This document shows, in pieces, positions 15,853-25,852 of a stretch of 64,000 nucleotides of DNA (positions are counted from its first letter, which is position 1; each line of letters opens with the position of its first letter). A program made the translations under genes and the position numbers. Source of the stretch: an uncultured Latescibacterota bacterium (lineage in GTDB: Bacteria > Latescibacterota > UBA2968 > UBA8231); the NCBI GenBank assembly GCA_958295495.1, contig OY282352.1:1116001-1180000 (forward strand), given 5' to 3'. The notes beneath the pieces were generated by a model. It made no database searches, was not told where the DNA came from, and saw only the letters and a program-made list of their open reading frames with translations.

Positions 15853-18414
15853 TCACTCAGGCGCACTGCTCCCTTTGTGGAGAGCCTGCCGCAAATTCTG
15901 TCGCAAGAGCACCAGCGGGCGTACTTCCCCGTAGCGGCCGACGTACTCGTCCACCACCTGCAGGCCTCCACTGTAATCGCCTTGCACCCCCATGAGGGAA
16001 GCCAGTCGGTAGTAAGCCTCCCATCTGCCGGGCTCGACCTCGATGATCTCGCGGTAGAACTCGGCGGACCACGCGGAGTCCCTGTACTTCTTTGTCAACT
16101 CATCCATCAAACCAATAAGATCGTCGTAGGTTGAGTCTCCACTAGCACTGTAGGTATCTAACAGTTTTTGCACAGCGCGCTCGGCGTATTCAAAGGCCAA
16201 CTGGTGCTTGCCCATCTGCTGCAGGTACGCGGAGGCACTGTAATACGCATGCCAGACGAAAGGGATGCGCTGGCTGGCCCACGCTAGCAGCAGGGCAAGC
16301 GCCTCATCCATGCCCTTTTGCCGATAGAAGTCAGCTAGCTGCATGACAGCGGCTTGGTAATTGAACAACAAGGGAGCGATTCCGGGATCGCTGGTCATCT
16401 CCCGTCCAAGGAGGTTGCGCCATTGAAAGACGCGATACAAGTTGCGTTCCATCTCCTTCTGGTCGAGTCCCGGCTCGCGCTCCCTGACTAGTCGGTAAGC
16501 TAGACCATTCAAAGACAGGTAGGGCGTCAGTCCGACCTGATTTTCGACCGGTACTGCGGCCGAAAAAAAAATGGGCCTTTTCCAGTCGTTCCATTCGACA
16601 ATTTTCAGCACCGCGATATCCTGAACGCGAAGCCTGCGTTGCTCGAAGGGTACCACTTCAATTTCCAAGCCCGCCAGTTCAATAGTTCTAGGTCTGGGCC
16701 AGTGGCGTAGCCCCAGATCGACCCGCTGGGTATCGGTCAGCACCGAATCGATATAAGTATCAGTATAGCGAATGTCGATGGTGGGGAGACGCTGGCGCAA
16801 TTGTTTGATGTACCAGCCAGTATTCAAAAGTCCCAGATGGACGACGCCCACATCCGGGCGAATGCCCTCCACTTCCTGCAGAAACCACAGCGGAAAGGTA
16901 TCGTTATCCCCGTTAGTAAACAGGATGCTGTTGGGGGCACACGACTGTAGCAGATTGTACCCGTAATCGCGCCCCAGATAGTCTCCCGTCCGGTTTACTT
17001 GATTATATAGCTTGACGCCCATCCCCACCGGTAGGAGAACGCCGGCCCCCGCTAGGGCCATCAGCCAGCCGTTAGAAAGGCACAAGCGCCGCCCCAAGGT
17101 TTCGACCAAGCCGCTCCAACCTAGGCCCATCCACAAGGCAAAAGCATAGAACATACCCACAAAGACGTAGTGGCGTTCCCGCGGTTGCGGATCGGACATG
17201 TTCAGGTAGGCAGACAGTCCAAAGCCCATGGTCGTGAAGAGTGCTAGGACGACCAGAAAACGCTGCCAGTCCCTGCGGGCATGCCACAGCAGGCCGCCCA
17301 GCCCCAGCAGGTAGGGCAGGACTGAGACGGCTACTGACTGCTGGGAAGGATCGGTAGCTCGGCGGAATTTCACTGCGCTTTCCCCCAAGAAAAATTGAAA
17401 CTGCTCGAAAAAGTACTTCATCTGGAGGTGCCAAAACTGGTAGAGGCGCGAAGCCTTGGCCTCCAGCATGCCCGCTAGCAGACTCTCCGTGCCGTATTGC
17501 TCGCGTCCAAGAAATTTGATAAGGGCGGCCCAAGTTTCTGGGTCGTTCTCGTCGATGACCGGATTCAGTCCCGAGCGAATATAGAGGGTCGCATAGGTGG
17601 AATAACCTAGGCCGAAGAGCACCAGCGCAGCTATCATCAGCCCCCACGAACGCCTGTCGCGACGGTAGAGATAATAGAGGCCGACAGCTAACACCAAAAT
17701 TAGCACGGCCCCGCCCGTCTTGCACGGTCCCCATACCGCCATCACTAGCAGACCGCTTCCACCCAAGACGAGTAGCACCCAAATCAGTCGCCGGAGGCTC
17801 GAGTCGGCGTACCCAATCAGGATCAGGATGGCAGGAATGGTCAATAGGCAGAGAAGATGGACTCCACCACTCAGACCGAACATATATGCGATGAACAAAA
17901 GCCATCTGTAGCTGTGCTTATCGAGCGGCCCGCTCGCCCAGCGCAGCGCCAACCAGACGCTCAGACAGACAAAAAAAATGGAACAGGCATAAACTTCGGC
18001 CTCAGTGGCATTGAACCAGAATGTGTACGAACAAGCCAAAGAAAGGGCGGCGACCACTCCCCCGGCTAAGGCCGCCAACCCCTGGTCCTGGCCGGAAGAC
18101 GGCGTCTCCTCGCTCTTGAGAGCACCGCGGGCAAGGAGAATAGTAGTGGAGAAGACGCACCAGATGGCAGCGGCCGATACCAAGGGCGATATGAGCACCA
18201 TGCGCTGCTCTACCGAACCGATGGGCAAAAGCGTAAAAAGCCGGCCCCAAAGGATATAGAGAGGGGCTCCAGGAGGATGGGGTATGCCCAGAGTGTAGGC
18301 ACAGGCGATGAATTCGCCGCTGTCCCACAGAGAGATAGTGGGAGCCATGGTCTTCAGGTAGAGCCCCAAGGCAATGATGAAGACCCCCGCCCCGACTATA
18401 TTTTCATTTCGCAT
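15853..18414 (-). CDS. DUF2723 GT-C glycosyltransferase-like membrane protein
   Basis: About 853 residues. The N-terminal DUF2723 module shows TISLWDSGEFIACAYTLGIP then HPPGAPLY, with D31, E34 and H46 near the first lumenal loop as in GT-C enzymes. About ten membrane helices follow to residue about 480. The C-terminal 350 residues are soluble and probably helical-repeat, including AFEYAERAVQKLLDTY and GRWEAYYRLASLMG. The eukaryotic relative TMEM260 is a protein O-mannosyltransferase, so transfer of a lipid-linked sugar to exported protein is a reasonable inference. The ATG at 18414 is chosen because the longer frame to 18519 adds a non-conserved leader. It transcribes divergently from the envelope gene run at 18693 and precedes the CRTAC1-type lipoprotein, so it may glycosylate one of these exported products. 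Confidence 0.87.
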   Translation of the reverse strand: MRNENIVGAGVFIIALGLYLKTMAPTISLWDSGEFIACAYTLGIPHPPGAPLYILWGRLFTLLPIGSVEQRMVLISPLVSAAAIWCVFSTTILLARGALKSEETPSSGQDQGLAALAGGVVAALSLACSYTFWFNATEAEVYACSIFFVCLSVWLALRWASGPLDKHSYRWLLFIAYMFGLSGGVHLLCLLTIPAILILIGYADSSLRRLIWVLLVLGGSGLLVMAVWGPCKTGGAVLILVLAVGLYYLYRRDRRSWGLMIAALVLFGLGYSTYATLYIRSGLNPVIDENDPETWAALIKFLGREQYGTESLLAGMLEAKASRLYQFWHLQMKYFFEQFQFFLGESAVKFRRATDPSQQSVAVSVLPYLLGLGGLLWHARRDWQRFLVVLALFTTMGFGLSAYLNMSDPQPRERHYVFVGMFYAFALWMGLGWSGLVETLGRRLCLSNGWLMALAGAGVLLPVGMGVKLYNQVNRTGDYLGRDYGYNLLQSCAPNSILFTNGDNDTFPLWFLQEVEGIRPDVGVVHLGLLNTGWYIKQLRQRLPTIDIRYTDTYIDSVLTDTQRVDLGLRHWPRPRTIELAGLEIEVVPFEQRRLRVQDIAVLKIVEWNDWKRPIFFSAAVPVENQVGLTPYLSLNGLAYRLVREREPGLDQKEMERNLYRVFQWRNLLGREMTSDPGIAPLLFNYQAAVMQLADFYRQKGMDEALALLLAWASQRIPFVWHAYYSASAYLQQMGKHQLAFEYAERAVQKLLDTYSASGDSTYDDLIGLMDELTKKYRDSAWSAEFYREIIEVEPGRWEAYYRLASLMGVQGDYSGGLQVVDEYVGRYGEVRPLVLLRQNLRQALHKGSSAPE

Positions 18415-18692
18415 GCTCTTTTTGCGAACTTGCAAGTCAGTGGAACCGAAAACTGCAATATGGCCAATCCTAACAACACTGGCAGTCCTGTTAGGGAATC
18501 GGCTCATTCCGGCCTCCACCCTCGTAGAATTTTTTGACTATATCAAAATTATGCACCATCAGCCAGTCTATAATTTAAGAATACATAGTGCAATAATTTT
18601 GTTGACAGGCCACTCAGATTGTCAGAACATGTAAACTCAATATGGATGGGGAGGAGCAGACATAAGTCCTCTCACTTTTTTGGGGGATTGAC

Positions 18693-20639
18693 ATGCGGAA
18701 AACAAGGAAGCCCCAGGCGAAAAGGCCGGCTGTGGTGGCGATCGCGGCGATCTGGATTGCGGCCATGTCGGGGACCGGCTGGGGAGAGGTGAGGCAGTGG
18801 AAGGTGGGAGAAGGCGGCGAATCTTGGGCTTCGCAGGAGTTGGCTTCGACTGCTCTCGACTTTTCCCAAGCGGGAACTATCAAGAGTTTGGGATTCGATC
18901 CCCAGAACAATATCACCCAGCAGTTGAGCTGGGTCAGCGCCCGCCCGATAGGGTTTCTCGAAGAGCGTGCCCAAGCCCACATCTGGGACAATACCACCTT
19001 GAGAGAGTCGCAACTGGTGATCGTAGATGGGCAAGATACTACCTCCACCGGGGATCAGTTCAAGGTATTCGGGGTCCAACAGGATGCGAGAAGATTTGAA
19101 TTCGACTTAGGGACCCGGATCCCAGTGAACAGGATCGTCTTTTTTCCACGTCCGTTTGGCGTAGATAATCAAGGACGACCTTATCGTGAGGATTTCATCC
19201 GGAGCTACAGTCTCTTCTTCAGCGATGGGCTGAGCTTTACCCACGACAACAGGCCGGATTACAGCCTCCTCCGGCAGGTGGAATTCACTCGTGAGGACAC
19301 GGCGGAGGTCCTGTTTCCGCTACAGTTGATTCGCTTTTTCCGTCTAAATGTAAATTCTCCGAATCCATTTGAAATCGCCGAATTTCAGCTTTTCGGCAAA
19401 GGTTTCGCTCCCAAAGCCAGTTATACTTCCAAGGTCATTGACTTAGGGGAGGCGGCCAATTTCAGCCGGCTCGAATGGACGGTCCAGGGACTGCGCCATG
19501 AAGGCGACAGTCTGGTCGTAGTGAAAGACTCCGACACAGAGATTTCCGTCCGGATGCGCACGGGAACGGACGACAATCCTCGGGTTTTTTTTCGGCTGGT
19601 AGATCGGTTCACCCGGGAGCGGGAGGTAGTGACAGAGGACGAATACAACAAGTTAGGTCAAAACGAACAGGGCGGGATTCAAGACGACCAGATCAACTGG
19701 AGTCTCTGGTCATCGCCCTTTACCGCCTCCGGGCAGGTGATTACCCTGCCCAGTCCGCGCCGCTACTTTCAATTCGAGATCACCATGAAGAGCCAGTCCA
19801 TTTTAGACGGCATGCAGATCACTTCTTTGAGCGTGGAGCACTCTATTCCGCCGCTGGCCCAGCAATTAATCGGAGAGATTTCTGTGCTGGACGAGCCGCG
19901 GCCTCCGCGCAGTGTGGCCGTCGTGCCGGTCGGCCAGTTCGCCACCTTTGTCTATGATCTTATCGCCGATGTTGCGGGAACGGACATCGGCTTTGATGGC
20001 ATCCGGATATTCACCCCCTCGTCGCAGCCAAAATTCGGGGAACTCTTCATAGGAGATCCTCCCGAAAAGGTAGAACCTGCCGAGGTTATAGAGGAACTCG
20101 GCAGTCTGACCTTGCTCTTCCCCTCTTCCCAGCGGATAGCCGGCCAAGACGCCCTGCAGATCATTTTCGAGGCTCAGGTGTTTGTCCAGGGGAGCTTCTT
20201 GAACGCCGAGGTCTTCTATACCCAGAGCGAAGAGGTGCCTCAGAGGGTTTTGTCGGGCGATGCCAACCCCGAGGTGACAACTAATACGCTGCGGGTGCTG
20301 ACTGCAGCCGAGTCTGCTAGGGATATCCTGTCCTCTTTCGAAGTCTCTCCGAGGGTGTTCTCGCCCAATGGGGATGCGATCAACGAAGAGGCTTTGATCG
20401 CGCTCACCCTTTCACAGCTAGTAGAACCAGTGGAGGTGGAGGTGGAAATTTTCGATCTGGCGGGTCGGAGAGTGCGGACCCTAGCTGGGGAGGAGCGGAG
20501 CGGGAATCATATAAGGCCATGGGATGGACGGGACGATAACGAGGAACTACTTCCCGTCGGCATTTATCTGGTCAAGGTTTCGGTTGACGCCGACCAAGAA
20601 AGCTTCGTGCGAGCGGAAACTGTGGGAATAGTGTACTGA
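18693..20639 (+). CDS. Exported discoidin-like protein with FlgD/CHU_C-type Ig tail (paralog 1)
   Basis: A 648-residue exported protein: basic n-region, hydrophobic core VVAIAAIWIAAMSG, cut near WGE. A beta-rich F5/8 type C-like module includes FEFDLGTRIPVNRIVFFPRP and FRLNVNSPNPFEIAEFQLFG. A second beta module begins YTSKVIDLGEAANFSRLEWT and contains LWSSPF...PSPRRYFQFEI. A third carries FVYDLIADVAGTDIGFDGIR. The last 98 residues are a FlgD/CHU_C-like Ig domain: VFSPNGDAINEE, VEIFDLAGRRVRTL, WDGRDDNEELLPVGIYLVKV, ending ETVGIVY. It shares this module order with the genes at 20656 and 25853. CHU_C-like tails are linked to cell-surface or secreted proteins in FCB bacteria. It is the first gene of a nine-gene run, 16 bases from the next. 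Ligand unknown. Confidence 0.85.
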   Translation: MRKTRKPQAKRPAVVAIAAIWIAAMSGTGWGEVRQWKVGEGGESWASQELASTALDFSQAGTIKSLGFDPQNNITQQLSWVSARPIGFLEERAQAHIWDNTTLRESQLVIVDGQDTTSTGDQFKVFGVQQDARRFEFDLGTRIPVNRIVFFPRPFGVDNQGRPYREDFIRSYSLFFSDGLSFTHDNRPDYSLLRQVEFTREDTAEVLFPLQLIRFFRLNVNSPNPFEIAEFQLFGKGFAPKASYTSKVIDLGEAANFSRLEWTVQGLRHEGDSLVVVKDSDTEISVRMRTGTDDNPRVFFRLVDRFTREREVVTEDEYNKLGQNEQGGIQDDQINWSLWSSPFTASGQVITLPSPRRYFQFEITMKSQSILDGMQITSLSVEHSIPPLAQQLIGEISVLDEPRPPRSVAVVPVGQFATFVYDLIADVAGTDIGFDGIRIFTPSSQPKFGELFIGDPPEKVEPAEVIEELGSLTLLFPSSQRIAGQDALQIIFEAQVFVQGSFLNAEVFYTQSEEVPQRVLSGDANPEVTTNTLRVLTAAESARDILSSFEVSPRVFSPNGDAINEEALIALTLSQLVEPVEVEVEIFDLAGRRVRTLAGEERSGNHIRPWDGRDDNEELLPVGIYLVKVSVDADQESFVRAETVGIVY

Positions 20640-20655
20640 GGAAAGGACTGTTCCG

Positions 20656-22965
20656 ATGAAAAATCTGGTCAAGTTCTGCGCTTTTTCTCTCCTGCTAGTC
20701 CCGTTGGCAAAAGAAGAGGGCAGAGGGCAGGTATTCCAAGTGGACCAGGAGTGGAATTTTCCTGCTGGAACCCTCGAGTTTAGGGCAGATGGCTCCATCA
20801 CCCCGATAAAGTTCGAGTCGTCCATCAACGCCGCGCTCGATGCGGATCAATTTACCTATGAGACAAAAGAGCAAGGAGAAGTGCAGGGAGGGGTGTGGAA
20901 AGTCGGATCGAATCCGGACGCTGCCGCCAATATCATCGATGGAGATCCCGCGACCTTTTGGAAGCCCGATCCGAATGACCCTGTGGAGAATTGGTGGATC
21001 GAGATCAACTTGGGACGGGCGGTCCCGACCAGCAAGATCCGCCTGCACTTTCCCGACCAGCAAAAGGCAAAGCCCTTGGGGGTGTTCCGCGTCCTCGGGT
21101 CGAATGGCGTTAGACAAGCGCAAGGCCAAGATTTCTTTTTTTTCGACTTAATTGGTGGCACCAGCAGGCTGAACGAACAGACTCTGATCGAATATCCGGT
21201 TCAGGCCTTCGGCAGGGTGTCTAATAACCGCTTGTTTGGTCCTGCAGCCCTAGCGGGCACAGATACCTCGACCGCCTACGGACCAATCCAGTTCGTGCGC
21301 ATTGTCGTAGATGCCCAAACTGCGGAGGCGGCCCTCGCCGAAGTGGAAGTCTTCACCTTTGGACAGAACATTGCCCTCAGCACCTTTGATCGAGGTGGCA
21401 CTATAACCGAGCCGACTGGTCGCGCCAGTGCCTTGGTCGATGGGGACCTCAGTACCACTTGGCAGGTGAGTGGTGCGGACCCGACTGCCAAGTTCAGTTG
21501 GAGTTGGGATCTGGGGGCCCATTTCTGGGTAAACCGGATTCTCGAACTAGCGCCGCTGGACGCGGGTCAGGGGCAAGGGGCATTTGCCGCTACCTCGGGC
21601 CACCAGAGAGTCCAGTTATTGGTCTCGGACGGGTCCAGACGCACTCTGGCCGGAGAGGTAGAATTCGATCTGCTCTTCGATTTTTCCGATGCGATTGGCT
21701 GGAACACACCCCAGTGGCTGAACTATCTCATGTTTCCTCCTAAGTCTATCCGCCACATGCTGCATATTTACGCCGGCAATAGGAGTTCTATTCTCAATGA
21801 CATCGCCGTCTTTCCGGTCGGATACGTAGCCAAGGTAGAGATGACCTCGGGCTTTGAGGACTTGGGAGATCGGCCCAAGGTGATTCGCTCGCTTAGCTGG
21901 GATGCGGACCTGCCCGCAGGTACTAGGGTGCAAGCCCAGACCCGCTCGGGCAATACCTTTGAAGAGCAGACCATTTACTTCGATAAAAATGGCAACGAGG
22001 TTACCGAGGAACTCTACAATAAATTGCCCAAACCCCGGAGAGGCAAAACCCAAGCGGTTCTAGTAGAAGGAGCGGACTGGAGCGGCTGGAGCAATCCCTA
22101 TCGGTTTTCCGGGCAGGAGTTTCTTTCTCCAAGTCCGCGTCGGTACGTGCAGTTTGCGGTCACCCTGATTTCGGACCGGCCGGACACGGCGGCGACTCTG
22201 CGTTCTCTTTCCCTTGATTTCGACGATGCTTTTCTGATCGGGGCGGTGGGCGAGATTGAGCCCAAAGAGGCCCGGCCGGGCGTTGCCCAGAAATTTGTAT
22301 ATCACCTTCGACCCCAATTCGGCCCGGGAGATTCCGGCTTTGACCGCATCCGAGTGGAAACCCCCTCCCAAGCGGATGCCGATAGCTTCTCGGTCCAGAT
22401 AGATGGTAGCCCAGTGGTGCTGGCGGCCGAAGCCGTGCAGTTTTTCCCGGATTCTCTCATAGTGGAACTTCCCCAGCTAGTGGAGCAGCAGCCAGTAGCC
22501 ATTGAGATGTATGTCAATGTAGTGCAGAACCCGTATCATTTTAAGGCCTTTGTCGGTAACACTCAAAACCCCGAACTCTGGCAACCAGTCTATCCCGATG
22601 CTGATGTGCGCTTCTCGACCACGGTCTTCTTGCCCGATGTCGTTTCGAGCGATCGGCTTATTGCCAATCTTTCGGTCCAGCCGGTCTTTACCCCTAACGG
22701 CGATGGTGTAGGGGACGAGGCAAAGATCCGTTTCAATATTTTGAAAGTGGATATGCCGGCCCAGGTTCAGATCTACGCTATAGACGGTAGCTTGGTGCGG
22801 CAACTAGAAGGGCAGCGCCAGACGGACGGGTTATGGCTCTTTACTTGGTCCGGCCAGGACCATAGCCAGACTCTGGTGCCTCCCGGAATCTATCTATGCC
22901 GGATCAACATAGAGGCGCAGACCAGTGATGATGCCTTGATCCAGACAATCAGCATGGTCTATTAA
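20656..22965 (+). CDS. Exported discoidin-like protein with FlgD/CHU_C-type Ig tail (paralog 2)
   Basis: A 769-residue exported protein with signal peptide MKNLVKFCAFSLLLVPLAK. It contains two F5/8 type C-like modules: one around NIIDGDPATFWKPD and WWIEINLGRAVPTSKIRLHF (about 95-190), and another around ALVDGDLSTTWQVSG and FSWSWDLGAHFWVNRILEL. Both have the (I/L)(I/V)DGDxxTxW signature of discoidin-like binding domains. The shared linker modules follow (WSNPYRFSG...PSPRRYVQFAV, then FVYHLRPQFGPGDSGFDRIR), and the tail is a FlgD/CHU_C Ig domain (VFTPNGDGVGDEAKIRF, IYAIDGSLVRQL, GIYLCRI) ending in TISMVY. A purine-rich ribosome-binding site lies between it and paralog 1, so they are co-translated. 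The extra discoidin domain relative to paralog 1 suggests divergence in ligand binding. Cell-surface glycan binding is an inference. Confidence 0.85.
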   Translation: MKNLVKFCAFSLLLVPLAKEEGRGQVFQVDQEWNFPAGTLEFRADGSITPIKFESSINAALDADQFTYETKEQGEVQGGVWKVGSNPDAAANIIDGDPATFWKPDPNDPVENWWIEINLGRAVPTSKIRLHFPDQQKAKPLGVFRVLGSNGVRQAQGQDFFFFDLIGGTSRLNEQTLIEYPVQAFGRVSNNRLFGPAALAGTDTSTAYGPIQFVRIVVDAQTAEAALAEVEVFTFGQNIALSTFDRGGTITEPTGRASALVDGDLSTTWQVSGADPTAKFSWSWDLGAHFWVNRILELAPLDAGQGQGAFAATSGHQRVQLLVSDGSRRTLAGEVEFDLLFDFSDAIGWNTPQWLNYLMFPPKSIRHMLHIYAGNRSSILNDIAVFPVGYVAKVEMTSGFEDLGDRPKVIRSLSWDADLPAGTRVQAQTRSGNTFEEQTIYFDKNGNEVTEELYNKLPKPRRGKTQAVLVEGADWSGWSNPYRFSGQEFLSPSPRRYVQFAVTLISDRPDTAATLRSLSLDFDDAFLIGAVGEIEPKEARPGVAQKFVYHLRPQFGPGDSGFDRIRVETPSQADADSFSVQIDGSPVVLAAEAVQFFPDSLIVELPQLVEQQPVAIEMYVNVVQNPYHFKAFVGNTQNPELWQPVYPDADVRFSTTVFLPDVVSSDRLIANLSVQPVFTPNGDGVGDEAKIRFNILKVDMPAQVQIYAIDGSLVRQLEGQRQTDGLWLFTWSGQDHSQTLVPPGIYLCRINIEAQTSDDALIQTISMVY

Positions 22966-23141
22966 GATGACAAGATGTGTTTAGTTTTGTACTAGTTATT
23001 TTTTAATAATATCACAGATGAATCATAAGGTTAGTTCAAATACATCTCCACGAAATAATGCACTGAAAGCCATGGTCGGAAAGTATAACTGATCTCAAGC
23101 CCTCGGGTGAGAAGTTCTCAGAAGGATATGGGAGGTGATGT

Positions 23142-25799
23142 ATGTCGCAGGTAATAGGCCGTATAATAGACCATTTAAGACCGGTAATGTTGTTTCTTTT
23201 GAGCAGTATCATATTGGGAGAAATCCCAGCAAATGCTCAGTTATTCACCGGGTACCGCCCCGTCGAGGAGCCGGGGATCTATGGAGCACGGGTTCGCCCT
23301 GGTGCCTTGGCTCCCAACCGCCGGAAATGGCACCTTCCCCAGAACCTCTACTATGAATATAGCTGGCGGGGGTGGGAGTACAGTAACTATGCCCGGCAAA
23401 ACTATCAGCGCTACGTGAACATTCTGCTCGAAGGAACCCGGCAATATGATCCCTTTGGCAATTATATCGCCCGGGGATGGAAGATCTACGACTGGACCGA
23501 GAACAGTCCGGAGCGGCTCGGAAGCGGGGTATTCAAAAACCAATTTTACCAGAGTTGGTTCAGCAATGTCGTCGTGTCGTCTGCCAAGAAAGGCCAGTTC
23601 CACACATCCCTGACCATAGGCGATGCGATCCGCACTACCTTGACACCCCTTACTTTTTCCAAGCCGACCTTCAATGGTCTCCAGTGGGACTTCCTTAGTG
23701 ACAAATACGCTGTAACCCTCTTGGCATCCCGGCTCAGTTCGCCCGCCTTTGCGGCCCTCACTCAGACATCGCAGCCCAGCCGTTCCGAGAACACCTCGCG
23801 GCTTTTGGGAGGCAGAGGGATTGGACAGTTAGGAGACTTCGCGCAAATCGGGCTGACCTGGGTCAACGTCGCCAACACCACCAGTACCCTGACGCTGGGA
23901 GACAACTCCTTAAAAGGCGTGCTGACCGAGCCCCAGAACCAAGGCAGCGTGGAAACAGTGGTCGTCCGGATCTCGGACGATTCTCCGGAAACCCCACAAT
24001 CGGGGGCACTCCTCTTCTTCGACCAAGTGGTGATCAACGGGAAGCCACATCCGGAAATCACCCCCTTGATACGAGGCGGGATTCGCAGTGAGGGCAACCT
24101 CGAGGCGCGAGGCACAGATGTGATCGAGCTGATCTACGATGTCAGGAACGATTTCCGACCGACGGAAGAGGTGCCGACTTTGGGGGATATCTCCAAGTTA
24201 GAGTTCGAGCTGATCATAACCAACGACTACCGGGTGGAGGTCTCATCCAACAAACAGACAGATCGCTTGGGAGGCCAAGTTTTTTTGCCAGTTGCCCAAG
24301 CTGAGAAGGAGGTCATCGATGGGTCCAATCAGCGCTTCATTAGGTTTGAGTACGGCCTGCCCACAGCCCACGAGGTAATTGGTCTGGATTTGGAGATAAA
24401 CAACTTAGGAGGCCTAGACCTGCGCGCAGAGTACGCAGTAAACCGACGCTTTCGGCGCTTCCCCAACCAGAACTTTGGGGTCAACGACCTCGATCCAGAA
24501 AAAGACCGGGCCGAAGCGGCCTATGTTACGGCCTCCTACAATAACTATCCTTGGTTTGCCTACACAGAGGCCTTCGATATGAATCCCGACTACAGCACCA
24601 CGGCCTTCATCTCCAATTCACTGGGGGGCATCGACTACAGCGACGAGCAGAGGCACCTGTTTGAGTTCGTCGATGACAACGACGATCAGGACCGCTTTCC
24701 GGACTGGCAACGCATCAATCAGATCGGACTAGTAGGGGATGTGGGAGGGGCGGGAGCCGACAACAACGTCTTCCCCGGACTCGACGAGAACAACGACTTT
24801 GTCTCCGATTTCAACCAGAATGCCAACTCTAGACCCGACTATGCCGAGCCCTTCCTGCGCTACGCAGTGGATCCTCCAGAGTTCCTCTTCGGAATGGACA
24901 TGAACAACAACACACTCATCGACCGCTTTGAGGACGATCGGCAGCCGGACTTTCCCTACGAACGGGACCGCCGGGGATACAATATCTACGGAGGGCTAAT
25001 GCTCGCCAAGAGAGCGCAAATTACCATCGGCCGGCTGAAGGAACGGATGCCCAGCAGCTCTAGGAAGAGTCGCGCTACCTACGGACTGCTTACTGCGGAG
25101 GTGAATATGCCCGGGTGGAACATTGGTCTGGTCGAACATGCCAAGCTGGTAAAGGATAATATCAAGGACGACCGGCTGGTCTGGAAAGATCCCACGGGAT
25201 CGGAGAACTTCAGCGATCCTCTGGAGAATCAGGACACCTTTGTCAACACCTTGTACCTCCAAGCCAGGTACAACCGGATTCGCGATCTGGATATTCAGGG
25301 CAAGATCAAGTACGAAATTTTCAACCAGCGGGGAGACCAAGCCGACGAGCTGCGCAATCGCTCGTTCTTAGGCTTGATCAACAAGGCGGGGTACGCCATT
25401 TCAGTGGGGGAAAACCTGACCTTGCGGCCCAAGTGGAAGAGCACCTTTCGACGCGAGATCCCCTCGACGAAAACAAGCCTGAAATCCCGCGACCTCGAGG
25501 AAACCCTATTCTTGATCACCCGCTACTTGCTGCTTCCGGGAACATGGGTGGAAGGCGGCGTCGAGTTTAGCTGGTTTGAAAACTTGGAGGAGCGGCCGGA
25601 AGAGCCACCCCCAAGCTTTATTGACGACTTTAGCAGCCAAGTTGTTTCGATCCTCATGTCTAACACCTCTGTCTATTTGGGCTACGAGCTGACCGCGAAT
25701 GTAGGTCTGCAACTGCGGCGTACCAAGTTCAAAGAAGAGGATACCAGAGATGAATCCATCGGTTTCGTGCGCATATTTGCCAGCACAGGTACAGATTGA
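23142..25799 (+). CDS. Large exported protein, probable outer-membrane beta-barrel
   Basis: An 885-residue protein with a long signal peptide (hydrophobic PVMLFLLSSIILGEIPANAQ). The mature part is rich in aromatic residues and amphipathic beta strands. The C-terminal 250 residues alternate strands of about ten residues with short polar turns (TLYLQARYNRIRDLDIQGKI, GVEFSWFENLEE, TSVYLGYELTANVGLQLRRT), typical of an outer-membrane barrel. Asp/Asn-rich stretches in the middle (FEFVDDNDDQDRFPDW and FPGLDENNDFVSDFNQNANS) may be calcium-binding surface loops. No known porin, TonB receptor or SprA signature is seen. GGGAGGTGA sits just before the ATG. An AT-rich 176-base gap precedes it, so it may have its own promoter. 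In this cluster it is the natural candidate for an export channel or surface anchor, but this is inference. Confidence 0.72.
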   Translation: MSQVIGRIIDHLRPVMLFLLSSIILGEIPANAQLFTGYRPVEEPGIYGARVRPGALAPNRRKWHLPQNLYYEYSWRGWEYSNYARQNYQRYVNILLEGTRQYDPFGNYIARGWKIYDWTENSPERLGSGVFKNQFYQSWFSNVVVSSAKKGQFHTSLTIGDAIRTTLTPLTFSKPTFNGLQWDFLSDKYAVTLLASRLSSPAFAALTQTSQPSRSENTSRLLGGRGIGQLGDFAQIGLTWVNVANTTSTLTLGDNSLKGVLTEPQNQGSVETVVVRISDDSPETPQSGALLFFDQVVINGKPHPEITPLIRGGIRSEGNLEARGTDVIELIYDVRNDFRPTEEVPTLGDISKLEFELIITNDYRVEVSSNKQTDRLGGQVFLPVAQAEKEVIDGSNQRFIRFEYGLPTAHEVIGLDLEINNLGGLDLRAEYAVNRRFRRFPNQNFGVNDLDPEKDRAEAAYVTASYNNYPWFAYTEAFDMNPDYSTTAFISNSLGGIDYSDEQRHLFEFVDDNDDQDRFPDWQRINQIGLVGDVGGAGADNNVFPGLDENNDFVSDFNQNANSRPDYAEPFLRYAVDPPEFLFGMDMNNNTLIDRFEDDRQPDFPYERDRRGYNIYGGLMLAKRAQITIGRLKERMPSSSRKSRATYGLLTAEVNMPGWNIGLVEHAKLVKDNIKDDRLVWKDPTGSENFSDPLENQDTFVNTLYLQARYNRIRDLDIQGKIKYEIFNQRGDQADELRNRSFLGLINKAGYAISVGENLTLRPKWKSTFRREIPSTKTSLKSRDLEETLFLITRYLLLPGTWVEGGVEFSWFENLEERPEEPPPSFIDDFSSQVVSILMSNTSVYLGYELTANVGLQLRRTKFKEEDTRDESIGFVRIFASTGTD

Positions 25800-25852
25800 T
25801 ATATACCCATAATGAGGATGGATTGAGCGCAATTTTTTAAGGAAGATGTGTT

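Noticed and set aside
15774..15971. N-terminal extension of the CRTAC1-type lipoprotein
   Set aside because: It overlaps the end of the DUF2723 gene by 119 bases and places the lipobox over 90 residues from the start.
18568..18620. TATAAT and TTGACA near 18570 and 18602 as promoter of the envelope run
   Set aside because: The two hexamers are in the wrong order to pair with each other, and no partner hexamer at 16-18 base spacing was found for either.
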